Shown piece by piece: positions 1 through 5,141 of a stretch of 7,071 nucleotides of DNA. Both the position numbers and the translations under genes were made by a program. Position 1 is the first letter of the stretch. Every line of letters starts with the position of its first letter. Source of the DNA: Planctomycetota bacterium (GTDB lineage Bacteria; Planctomycetota; UBA8742; SKZP01); assembly GCA_007127275.1 (NCBI GenBank), contig SKZP01000081.1, forward strand, positions 1 through 7,071. Direction: 5' to 3'. The notes under the pieces are model-generated. The model worked only from the letters and a program-made list of their open reading frames with translations. It ran no database searches and was not told where the DNA came from.

Positions 1-840
1 CACCAGCGGCGGCAAACTCATCAGAATGGACTCGATGCGGCCGCCGGTTTGCAAGCCGAAGACGGTGCCGCGGTCGTAAACGAGATTGAACTCGACGTAG
101 CGGCCTCGCCGGTAGAGTTGAAACCACCGCTGCTCGTCCGTCACCGGCTCGTCGCGCCGGCGCTTCACAATGGGCATGTAGGCGTCGAGGAAGGCGCGGC
201 CGACGGCCTCGACGAAGGGGAGCGTGCGCTCGAAGTCCTGGCCGTCTTCGTCGTTTTGCTTGCCGGTCTGGCCAAGGTAGTCGAAAAAGATACCGCCGAC
301 GCCGCGGTGCTCCTTGCGGTGCGGTATGTGGAAGTAGTCGTCGCACCACGGTTTGAAGCGCGGAAAAAAGGTCTCGTCGAACGCGTCGCAGGCGGCCTTG
401 AGCGTCTTGTGAAAGTGGATGACGTCGTCGCGGCGCGGGTAGTAGGGCGTCAAGTCGACGCCGCCGCCGAACCACCAGACGTTCTCGCCGGCGCTGAAGA
501 AGCGGCAATTCATGTGCACCGTTGGCACGTGCGGATTGCGCGGATGCACGACGAGGCTTACGCCGGTGGCGAAGAACGGCTGCTCCGCACCGGAGGGCAC
601 CGACTCGGCAATGCTCGCCGGCAGTTTCGGCCCATGCACGGCGGAGACGTTGACGCCGCCCTTCTCGATCAGCGCCCCCTCGGAGAGCACGCGACTGCGG
701 CCGCCACCGCCGTGGACGTGTTCCCAGGAATCTTCGGTGAAGCGGCCGCCGTCGGCGGCTTCGAGCTCAACGGAGATTTCGTCCTGCAGGCGCCAGAAGA
801 GGTCACGCGCTCGTTGTTGCTTCGCGAAGCTCTCGGACAT
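1..840 (-). CDS. hemF: Oxygen-dependent coproporphyrinogen-III oxidase (3' end outside window)
   Basis: The enzyme converts coproporphyrinogen III to protoporphyrinogen IX using O2, by oxidative decarboxylation of two propionates, in cytoplasmic haem synthesis. 280 codons are visible with no stop before the window edge. Family hallmarks in order: [12 protein letters not shown] at about residues 104-115, the signature [13 protein letters not shown] at 122-134, [12 protein letters not shown] at 178-189, and the C-terminal block [19 protein letters not shown] followed by [11 protein letters not shown]. HemF proteins are usually near 300 aa, so roughly 20-30 residues are missing off the left edge. 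The chosen ATG is at 840. An in-frame TGA at 868-870 limits alternatives to a TTG (847-849) or CTG (850-852), and no strong Shine-Dalgarno precedes any of them. The gene lies 27 bp after the 97-aa gene on the same strand, so co-transcription or translational re-initiation is likely. Dependence on O2 suggests an aerobic host. Identity is very secure; the exact start is less so. Confidence 0.97.
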   Translation of the reverse strand, partial: MSESFAKQQRARDLFWRLQDEISVELEAADGGRFTEDSWEHVHGGGGRSRVLSEGALIEKGGVNVSAVHGPKLPASIAESVPSGAEQPFFATGVSLVVHPRNPHVPTVHMNCRFFSAGENVWWFGGGVDLTPYYPRRDDVIHFHKTLKAACDAFDETFFPRFKPWCDDYFHIPHRKEHRGVGGIFFDYLGQTGKQNDEDGQDFERTLPFVEAVGRAFLDAYMPIVKRRRDEPVTDEQRWFQLYRRGRYVEFNLVYDRGTVFGLQTGGRIESILMSLPPLV

Positions 841-867
841 GGTCGGCAACAGGGGCGTCGGGTTGCG

Positions 868-1161
868 TCAGTCCAACTCCACCGACTCCTCTTCCTCGAC
901 GCGTTGCGCGTGCGACCACGACGAGGGTGCCCGAGATCTGAGCCGGTGGGCGTCGAACTTGTTCATGCTGTGGATCAGCGCATCCAGCGCTTTCGAGGCG
1001 GCCTCCGGGGTGCGAAACGCAAACTGGCGTACCTCCGGAACGGCACGCTGTTTGACAATCACCATCCCCGGCTCGTCCTCGGCAATCCCGGCATACAAGA
1101 TCAACTCCAGGTCGACCATTTCATTTTGCACGCGAATGTAACGCGGGGGCGGCTCGCTCAT
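868..1161 (-). CDS. Hypothetical protein, 97 aa, upstream of hemF
   Basis: I do not recognise this family. The protein is soluble, with no signal peptide or membrane segment. The N-terminal half reads like alternating beta strands (RYIRVQNEMVDLELILYAG, then GMVIVKQRA) followed by a helix-like stretch (TPEAASKALDALIHSMNKF, about residues 51-69). The tail is acidic (VEEEESVELD). The start at 1161 is chosen over the longer frame from 1209 because a strong Shine-Dalgarno, GAGGTGA at 1169-1175, sits 7 bases upstream of this ATG, and the extra 16 residues of the longer form have no such site. The stop is 27 bp before hemF on the same strand and in the same reading frame, so the two probably share a transcript. 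The link to hemF suggests nothing specific about function. It could be a small regulatory or binding protein, but that is a guess. The strong ribosome site and operon-like position make a real gene likely. Confidence 0.72.
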   Translation of the reverse strand: MSEPPPRYIRVQNEMVDLELILYAGIAEDEPGMVIVKQRAVPEVRQFAFRTPEAASKALDALIHSMNKFDAHRLRSRAPSSWSHAQRVEEEESVELD

Positions 1162-1168
1162 GGGAAGG

Positions 1169-1175
1169 TCACCTC
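1169..1175 (-). promoter_or_regulatory. Ribosome binding site of the 97-aa gene
   Basis: The minus strand reads GAGGTGA, 7 bases before the ATG at 1159-1161. It is a near-ideal Shine-Dalgarno and decides the start of the small gene in favour of 1161 rather than the longer in-frame ATG at 1209. Confidence 0.75.
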
Positions 1176-1279
1176 GCACAACGACGGTCCGACGCACTCG
1201 GTTCGTCAAGCAGGCAACGCCCTAGAACGAGCCGCTATTCCGCCTCCCCGGCAGCCGAGTGCGTGTCACCGCAACGAAA

Positions 1280-1298
1280 CGCCTCACGCGGTGAGGTG
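1280..1298 (-). terminator. Possible terminator hairpin after the lipoprotein gene
   Basis: A perfect 6-bp inverted repeat, CCTCAC (1282-1287) and GTGAGG (1291-1296), has a 3-base loop. A further C-G pair lies beyond one mismatch on each side. On the minus strand it begins about 40 bases after the lipoprotein stop and is followed by GTTTCGTTG, a broken rather than clean U tract. Its place between the lipoprotein gene and the 97-aa/hemF pair fits a weak intrinsic terminator. It could equally be a chance hairpin in GC-rich DNA. The rest of the 177-bp gap (1162-1338) shows nothing else I can support. Confidence 0.35.
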
Positions 1299-1338
1299 CG
1301 GTTCCATGCTCGCACGGCGCTTCCGGGCGGGCCGTTCC

Positions 1339-1884
1339 CTACTCGCGTTCCTCGAGCGTGATGTCGACCTCGTCGGCGAAGGTCTGCTGCGTTCGTGTAA
1401 TCTCATCCCAAAGCTCACTGCGTTCTTCCGCAATGCTGCCGAAGAAGAGCAGTGCCGCCTGGTCTTGTTCTTCCTCGACGTCCGTCGACGTGGCGACCTC
1501 GACGGCTTCGCTGGCGACTTCGAGATACCGCTCGCTGTGGAACTGAAAGTACTCCTCAATGGCCGAGGAAAACTCACGCGCACTATCCAGGTCCGGCACC
1601 GAGGCTCCTGCCACTTCTTCGCGGCCGGACTCGAGGGTTTCCTGGTAGGCGCTGAGTTTCGCGTTCGCCACCTCGCCGTCGACCGGTTGCTCGTCGTTGT
1701 CTTGTACCAAGGAGTTTTCCAAGTCGCGGGCGGCTTCTGAAATCTTATGAAGTGCCGCAACGGCCGTTTGATTGTAGGTCAGCGCCTCTTGTTGCACCGA
1801 GTCTCCGCACGCGAGAACGCTCATGCCAAGGGCCGCGGAAACGAGCACGACAACGGGAATCATCAAGAACGATCGAAGGACCAT
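1339..1884 (-). CDS. Predicted lipoprotein of unknown function, 181 aa
   Basis: I do not recognise a family. The N-terminus is a typical lipoprotein signal: one Arg (R4), a hydrophobic core at residues 5-22, and a lipobox-like V-L-A-C with Cys26 as the expected lipidated residue, followed by G27 and D28. The mature part is strongly acidic and looks almost wholly alpha-helical (stretches such as TAVAALHKISEAARDLENSL, DSAREFSSAIEEYFQFHSER, and a C-terminal helix). It has no further Cys, so an extended helical or coiled-coil protein anchored to a membrane is plausible. The start at 1884 is supported by AAGAGG at 1893-1898, 8 bases upstream. The later Met8 would cut into the signal peptide. The gene is flanked by gaps of 450 bp upstream and 177 bp downstream, so it is probably its own transcription unit. 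Location is well supported; function is unknown. Confidence 0.82.
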   Translation of the reverse strand: MVLRSFLMIPVVVLVSAALGMSVLACGDSVQQEALTYNQTAVAALHKISEAARDLENSLVQDNDEQPVDGEVANAKLSAYQETLESGREEVAGASVPDLDSAREFSSAIEEYFQFHSERYLEVASEAVEVATSTDVEEEQDQAALLFFGSIAEERSELWDEITRTQQTFADEVDITLEERE

Positions 1885-1892
1885 CTACGCTA

Positions 1893-1898
1893 CCTCTT
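1893..1898 (-). promoter_or_regulatory. Ribosome binding site of the lipoprotein gene
   Basis: The minus strand reads AAGAGG, 8 bases before the ATG at 1882-1884. It fixes the lipoprotein start so that the whole signal peptide is included. Confidence 0.65.
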
Positions 1899-1923
1899 CT
1901 TTGGGAACCGATGTGCCTTGCCC

Positions 1924-1947
1924 CCGTCGACGAAGCTCGCTCGACGG
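1924..1947. repeat. Inverted repeat upstream of the lipoprotein gene
   Basis: CCGTCGA (1924-1930) and TCGACGG (1941-1947) form a perfect 7-bp stem with a 10-base loop. It lies about 26 bases upstream of the lipoprotein ribosome site. It could be an operator half-site pair, an mRNA leader hairpin or chance; no T tract follows on either strand. Confidence 0.4.
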
Positions 1948-2297
1948 ATGCGAAGGAAAGACCGAAGGCCACGCGAAAGCGAGCCTTGCCCACCCTCACG
2001 AAGCGGGCAGCTTTCGTCAAGCACAAAGGAGCGCCTGCCGAGCGGTGGGGTGGCCAAGTCGCCGCTGGGCACTGGGGAGCTCGCCATCTACCGGGGCCGA
2101 GAACAAGGCGACCTGCAACGGGACGACATTCATTTCTCGCGCGTTCCCACGCTCAACGACTTCGTCGGTCGGCTTCCGCTCGTCCGCACGGGAGAAAGCA
2201 ACAAAAAGTAAGAGTGCGTCTGCGAACTTCGAGGGATGTTGCCGCGTGTTGGGGTATGCGCGCGGGCTCGCCTACCGGCGCCGTACAAGGTGTCGCC

Positions 2298-2322
2298 TCC
2301 GCGTAGGCCGTCCGCGTAGGCC
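2298..2322. repeat. Short tandem direct repeat, 13-bp period
   Basis: TCCGCGTAGGCC occurs at 2298-2309 and again, perfectly, at 2311-2322, separated by one base. It sits 12 bp beyond the stop codon of the DppC-like gene, in non-coding DNA. It may be a slippage product or a paired protein-binding site; two copies are too few to say more. Confidence 0.6.
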
Positions 2323-2334
2323 ATCCCGGCTCCG

Positions 2335-3369
2335 TTAGCGTCGCCGGCCCTGCGGGTCGAGGAGGTCGCGCAGTCCGTCGCCGAAAAGGTTGAAGCCGAG
2401 CACGGTGAGGAAAATGGCAATCCCCGGAGCCAGGACCACCCACGGATATTGCGCGAAGTCGTTTTGATTGAGTTGCAGCATCAGCCCCCACTCCGGCAGC
2501 GAAGGATCCCCGGAGAGGCCGAGGAAGCTCAAGCCGGCAACGTCGAGGATGGCCGTACCAATGCCGAGCGTGGCGAGCACGAGGATGGGCGTGAGGCAGT
2601 TGGGTAGCACGGCGCCGAAAAGAATGCGGATGCGGCGAAAGCCGAGGGCGCGGGCGGCGGTGACGTAGTCCTGCGAGCGGATGACGAGCACGCTGGCGCG
2701 GACTTGCCGGGCGAACAGCGGTGCGCCGACGACGCCGACGGCGATCGTGATGTTCTTGAGGCTCTGCCCGGTCAGCATGACAATGGTGAGGGCGAGCACG
2801 AGCGAGGGAAACGTCATCATCACATCAATGATTCGCCCGAGCACGAGGTCAATCCAGCCGCCGAAGTAGCCGGCGACCACTCCCAGCGGCACGCCGATGA
2901 AGACGGCAATCAACACGGCGAGCGTGGCGACGAGCAGCGAGGCGACCGCACCGCGGCAGACGAGCACGAACATGTCGTGGCCCTGGGTGTCGGTGCCGAA
3001 GGGGTGCTCGAGACTCGGCGGGTGAAACGGCTCCGGCGAGGCGTGGCGAACATCCTGGATCTCAAAGACGAGCCCGAGGGCGGCGGCGCCGACGAAGAGC
3101 AACACGAGGCAAAGCCCGACGAACGCGGGGCGGTGCTTGACGAGCCGACGCACAAAGGGGCGCAGGCCTCGCCTCGTCGGCAACGGCGCCTCCGGCGGCT
3201 CGTCGGCAAGACCTTGCGCCTCGATCTGGCGCGCCCGTAGCGGCCCGCCGGGATCCGCGGCGGTTGCGGACGGCGTTGCCGATGCGCCCTCCGCGTCGCG
3301 CGCGTTCGGGGGATTGCTTGCGTTCTGCGCACCTTGCGCCTCCCCCTGGCGCTGTTCGTCGCCACTCAT
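2335..3369 (-). CDS. ABC transporter permease, DppC/OppC-like (peptide/nickel importer family)
   Basis: The second inner-membrane subunit of a peptide/nickel-type ABC importer, 344 aa. Residues 1-65 are a hydrophilic, Ala/Pro/Gln/Glu-rich extension, probably disordered. An OppC-type N-terminal segment follows, with membrane helix 1 at about 82-103, then the conserved loop HPFGTDTQGHD (122-132; family consensus HPFGTDxxGRD). The five-helix permease core spans about 137-330. The cytoplasmic EAA loop that docks on the ATPase is clear: DYVTAARALGFRRIRILFG then VLPNCLTPI (234-262). The C-terminal GDGLRDLLDP is also typical. The start at 3369 is preferred over the frame open to 4251 because it overlaps the DppB-like stop as ATGA (3366-3369), a translational-coupling arrangement, and has AAGGGGG at 3376-3382 with 6-base spacing. 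Substrate cannot be read from the sequence; dipeptides, oligopeptides, nickel or opines are all possible. No ATPase or binding protein is seen in the window. Confidence 0.93.
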   Translation of the reverse strand: MSGDEQRQGEAQGAQNASNPPNARDAEGASATPSATAADPGGPLRARQIEAQGLADEPPEAPLPTRRGLRPFVRRLVKHRPAFVGLCLVLLFVGAAALGLVFEIQDVRHASPEPFHPPSLEHPFGTDTQGHDMFVLVCRGAVASLLVATLAVLIAVFIGVPLGVVAGYFGGWIDLVLGRIIDVMMTFPSLVLALTIVMLTGQSLKNITIAVGVVGAPLFARQVRASVLVIRSQDYVTAARALGFRRIRILFGAVLPNCLTPILVLATLGIGTAILDVAGLSFLGLSGDPSLPEWGLMLQLNQNDFAQYPWVVLAPGIAIFLTVLGFNLFGDGLRDLLDPQGRRR

Positions 3370-4412
3370 GCCGTGCCCCCTTCCCGCCTGCTGTGCTGCC
3401 CGGCGCGCACCCGCGGGTCGAGCACCGCATACAACACGTCCACGAGCAGATTCACGAACACGACAATGGTGCCGAGCAACAAGATCCCTCCCATCAGCGC
3501 CATGCCGTTTTGCCCCTTCGCCGCCTCGACGACGTAGGAGCCGAGCCCCGGCCAGGCGAAGACGGTCTCGGTCAGCACCGCCCCGGTCAGCAGGTAGCCG
3601 AACTGTGCGCCGGTGGCGGTGAGAATGGGGATGGCGGCGTTCTTGAGCGCATGCCCCCGGACGACGCGGTCCTCGCGCAGCCCCTTGGAGCGGGCGGTGC
3701 GCACGTAATCCTTTTGCAACTCCTCGATCATGCTCGCACGCGTCAGGCGCACCACAATGGCCGTCGGAATGGTCGCGAGCACCGCCGCCGGCAAGATGAG
3801 GTGATGCAGCGCGCTGCCGAGAATTCGCATATCCGCCTTGAGCAGGCCGTCGAGCAGATAAAACCCGGTGATGGGGTCGAAGTCCGCAAGGAGCGAGGCG
3901 TCGAGGCGCCCACTGGCCGGCACCACTTGCAACCACACCGCAAAGACGCCGACGGAGAGAATGGCCAGCCAAAAGATGGGCACACTGATCCCGCCGTAGG
4001 CGAGCGCCAGCGAGGCGGCACTGGTCCCGCTCCCGGGGCGGCGCCCCGCGGCAATCCCCAGGTTGACGCCGATCAGGGCGGCAATCAGCATGGCAGCCAG
4101 GGCGAGCTCGGCGGTTGCGGTAAAACGCTCGAAGAGTTCCTCGGTGATGTACTCGCCGGTGTAGAAGTTGCGCGCATCCCGCTGAATCAGCAAGTTGTTG
4201 AGGAACATGCCGTAGCGCTCGACGGGGCTCGTGTCCTCGTCGAGTCCCCACTTCTCACGGATCTGCGCAATGGTCTCCGGATCCTGCAGTTGCCCGGCCG
4301 CCATCTGCGCCGCGTCGCCGGGGACAAGCTCCAAGCAAAGAAACGCCACGACCGACACCGCAAAAAGCATCGGCGGCACCATCGCTATCCGCTTGAGCAA
4401 AAAGACGAGCAT
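3366..4412 (-). CDS. ABC transporter permease, DppB/OppB-like (peptide/nickel importer family)
   Basis: The first permease subunit of the same importer, 348 aa, close to the usual size of this family. The N-terminus MLVFLLKRIAMVPPMLFAV is typical (consensus LLRRLLxxxP...), with helix 1 at about 8-29. A large external loop (about 30-98) with VPGDAA and an RxxWGLD-like stretch (IREKWGLDED, 51-60) follows. The core helices lie at about 99-121, 135-160, 203-222, 266-284 and 305-330. The EAA loop facing the ATPase is clear (DYVRTARSKGL, 235-245, then HALKNAAIPILT, 254-265). ETVFAWPGLG (282-291) and the C-terminal LDPRVRAG are family hallmarks. The start at 4412 is chosen because translation upstream to 4571 is Arg/Cys-rich and unlike any permease N-terminus. 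No strong Shine-Dalgarno precedes it, so the start is less firm than the gene. It is the first gene of the dppBC-like pair and is transcribed away from the structured divergent region at 4413-5141. Confidence 0.94.
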   Translation of the reverse strand: MLVFLLKRIAMVPPMLFAVSVVAFLCLELVPGDAAQMAAGQLQDPETIAQIREKWGLDEDTSPVERYGMFLNNLLIQRDARNFYTGEYITEELFERFTATAELALAAMLIAALIGVNLGIAAGRRPGSGTSAASLALAYGGISVPIFWLAILSVGVFAVWLQVVPASGRLDASLLADFDPITGFYLLDGLLKADMRILGSALHHLILPAAVLATIPTAIVVRLTRASMIEELQKDYVRTARSKGLREDRVVRGHALKNAAIPILTATGAQFGYLLTGAVLTETVFAWPGLGSYVVEAAKGQNGMALMGGILLLGTIVVFVNLLVDVLYAVLDPRVRAGQHSRREGGTA

Positions 4413-4526
4413 GGCGCACGAACGGAGAAGCACAACGCTGGAGCGTGTCGGTCTACATACACGAAAGCCGCACACGGCGAAAGTGGCCCCGTGCTCCCGT
4501 GCATCCCGCAGACGGAGACGTCGGGC

Positions 4527-4559
4527 ACAAGTCCACGGGCTGCGGCCCGTGGGTCGAGT
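4527..4559 (+). repeat. Palindromic repeat unit A
   Basis: CCACGGGC (4533-4540), loop TGCG, GCCCGTGG (4545-4552) is a perfect 8-bp stem with a tetraloop. The unit, including its ACAAG lead (4527-4531), is nearly the same as the minus-strand reading of 4619-4650: ACAAG, one variable base, then CCACGGGCTGCG, then CGTGGG. Two such units in opposite orientation resemble REP/REPIN-type extragenic palindromes. A degenerate relative may lie at 4863-4880 (CACGGGCTTCGGCC core). Confidence 0.7.
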
Positions 4560-4568
4560 CCCGGAATT

Positions 4569-4679
4569 CATCCCGTAAACCCAGGGGCCACGGCCGCGCC
4601 CCGTGGATCCAACTGTAGATCAAGCCCACGAACGCAGCCCGTGGGCTTGTAGAATCAACGGTTCCCTGTCTACGGGATG
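4569..4679. repeat. Outer inverted repeat enclosing two hairpins
   Basis: CATCCCGTA (4569-4577) is exactly complementary to TACGGGATG (4671-4679), with two more pairs after one mismatch (4579-4580 with 4668-4669). Inside lie a smaller hairpin, CCACGG (4588-4593) with CCGTGG (4601-4606), and the 10-bp stem of unit C (4621-4649). Folded as RNA or single-stranded DNA this would be a three-way junction. A related sequence, CATCCCGCAGAC, occurs at 4502-4513 as a direct copy upstream of unit A, so the terminal motif belongs to the repeat family. Confidence 0.6.
4619..4650 (-). repeat. Palindromic repeat unit C (inverted copy of unit A)
   Basis: CAAGCCCACG (4621-4630) and CGTGGGCTTG (4640-4649) form a perfect 10-bp stem with a 9-base loop. 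Read on the minus strand, the unit shares its core with unit A, with a one-base length difference in the loop side. The inverted placement of two related palindromes about 60 bp apart is the arrangement seen in REP doublets. Confidence 0.72.
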
Positions 4680-4710
4680 CATGGGCCGCGACAAGACCGT
4701 GTGGTAAGTC

Positions 4711-4751
4711 CGCCGAGTCAAACCCAATCTCAACTACCCGTAGACTCGGCG
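4711..4751. repeat. Stem-loop, 9-bp perfect stem
   Basis: CGCCGAGTC (4711-4719) pairs perfectly with GACTCGGCG (4743-4751) across a 23-base loop. No T tract follows on either strand, so a terminator is unlikely. It sits between the palindrome cluster and the kinase gene. Confidence 0.55.
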
Positions 4752-4840
4752 ACTCTCGCCTCCCGATCGCCGTCAAAACAGCGTGAGAGCCGAGCTCTAC
4801 TCCTTTGCACTGCCGCAGAAACGTTTTTTTGGGCCACGCA

Positions 4841-4861
4841 CTGTGGGGGAGCAAGCCACAG
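4841..4861. repeat. Small stem-loop, 6-bp stem
   Basis: CTGTGG (4841-4846) pairs with CCACAG (4856-4861) across a 9-base loop. It follows the T7 run at 4824-4830. Short stems like this arise often by chance in GC-rich DNA; it is listed because it adds to the hairpin density of this gap. Confidence 0.3.
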
Positions 4862-4896
4862 CTCACGGGCTTCGGCCGGATGCCGTACCGACTTCG

Positions 4897-4945
4897 AGCT
4901 CTGCGAGGCGAACCCGTGTATTTCCGTGCTTCTCCTCGCAGGGCT
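4897..4945. repeat. Stem-loop, 12-bp stem with one G-T pair
   Basis: AGCTCTGCGAGG (4897-4908) pairs with CCTCGCAGGGCT (4934-4945): eleven Watson-Crick pairs and one G-T pair, with a 25-base loop. It is the longest single stem in the window, about 200 bp upstream of the kinase start. No U tract follows. It could be part of a leader RNA, an operator or an extragenic palindrome. Confidence 0.6.
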
Positions 4946-5128
4946 GGCGGAGCAAAGACCACATGCCTCTGTTCGCGAACTTATGCTGATTGGTGCGTTG
5001 CGCACGGGAGGCACGGCGAAGCTGGGGCGACCGGTTGGCGAGGGCGCGATACCCGTGCTCGGCACTCTCGTTGCTGTATGTGCGTCGCCGATGCTAGGCT
5101 GGCTTTGCGGGTTCGAGTTTTCGCAGCC

Positions 5129-5133
5129 GAGGA
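5129..5133 (+). promoter_or_regulatory. Ribosome binding site of the receptor kinase gene
   Basis: GAGGA lies 8 bases before the ATG at 5142. It supports that start over an in-frame ATG at 5091 (17 extra residues, no comparable site) and an in-frame GTG at 5136. Confidence 0.6.
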
Positions 5134-5141
5134 CGGTGGCG

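Larger units (their letters stand above)
1885..2334. other. 450-bp intergenic region without a convincing gene
   Basis: This gap lies between the end of the DppC-like gene and the lipoprotein gene. Open frames cross it on both strands, but their translations are Arg/Ser/Pro-rich, look like frame shadows, and have no ribosome site or recognisable motif. It holds a 7-bp-stem hairpin at 1924-1947 and a 13-bp-period direct repeat at 2298-2322. An A-rich stretch near 2200-2210 would give a U run on the minus strand, but no stem precedes it, so no clear terminator for the transporter genes is visible. The lipoprotein promoter probably lies here, but I cannot place it. Confidence 0.6.
4413..5141. 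other. Divergent intergenic region, rich in inverted repeats
   Basis: This 729-bp gap lies between two genes transcribed away from each other, the DppB-like permease (minus) and the receptor kinase (plus), so promoters for both should lie here. None can be placed with confidence. It holds a cluster of related palindromes (4502-4679), further stem-loops at 4711-4751, 4841-4861 and 4897-4945, and a run of seven T at 4824-4830. Frames crossing it (for example minus 4453-4962) have no ribosome site or recognisable motif and run straight through the palindromes, so I do not call them genes. A structured non-coding RNA or an old repeat insertion are both possible. Confidence 0.6.

Noticed and set aside
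868..870. TGA between the 97-aa gene and hemF as a recoded or readthrough codon
   Set aside because: hemF has a normal-length N-terminus from the ATG at 840, and no recoding element is apparent. A plain stop is the simpler reading.
49..1740. Plus-strand open frame of 563 codons
   Set aside because: It runs antisense through hemF, the 97-aa gene and the lipoprotein gene. Its translation has no family motif, while the minus strand carries unmistakable HemF motifs.
1992..2020. Minus-strand promoter candidate (TTGACG at 2015-2020) for the lipoprotein gene
   Set aside because: At the usual 17-base spacing the -10 position reads GAGGGT, which is unlike TATAAT, so the match is not supportable.
2335..4251. 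DppC-like frame extended to 638 codons
   Set aside because: The first 294 codons are Arg/Ala-rich and overlap the DppB-like gene in another frame. The ATGA-coupled start at 3369 with a ribosome site explains the data.
4413..4571. N-terminal extension of the DppB-like permease
   Set aside because: The extra 53 residues are Arg/Cys-rich, unlike permease N-termini, and are encoded by the intergenic repeat region.
3264..4652. Plus-strand open frame of 462 codons
   Set aside because: It is antisense to the DppB-like permease, low in complexity and rich in Arg/His/Gly, with no recognisable domain.
4824..4830. Run of seven T as an intrinsic terminator
   Set aside because: No stable stem lies directly upstream; the nearest candidate is short and more than 20 bases away. 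No gene ends nearby.
4453..4962. Minus-strand open frame of 169 codons in the divergent gap
   Set aside because: It crosses the palindromes, has no convincing ribosome site and shows no family motif. It could still be a decayed gene, but I cannot support it.
5091..5141. Alternative kinase start at the ATG at 5091
   Set aside because: It adds 17 residues with no family similarity and lacks a ribosome site, whereas GAGGA precedes the ATG at 5142.
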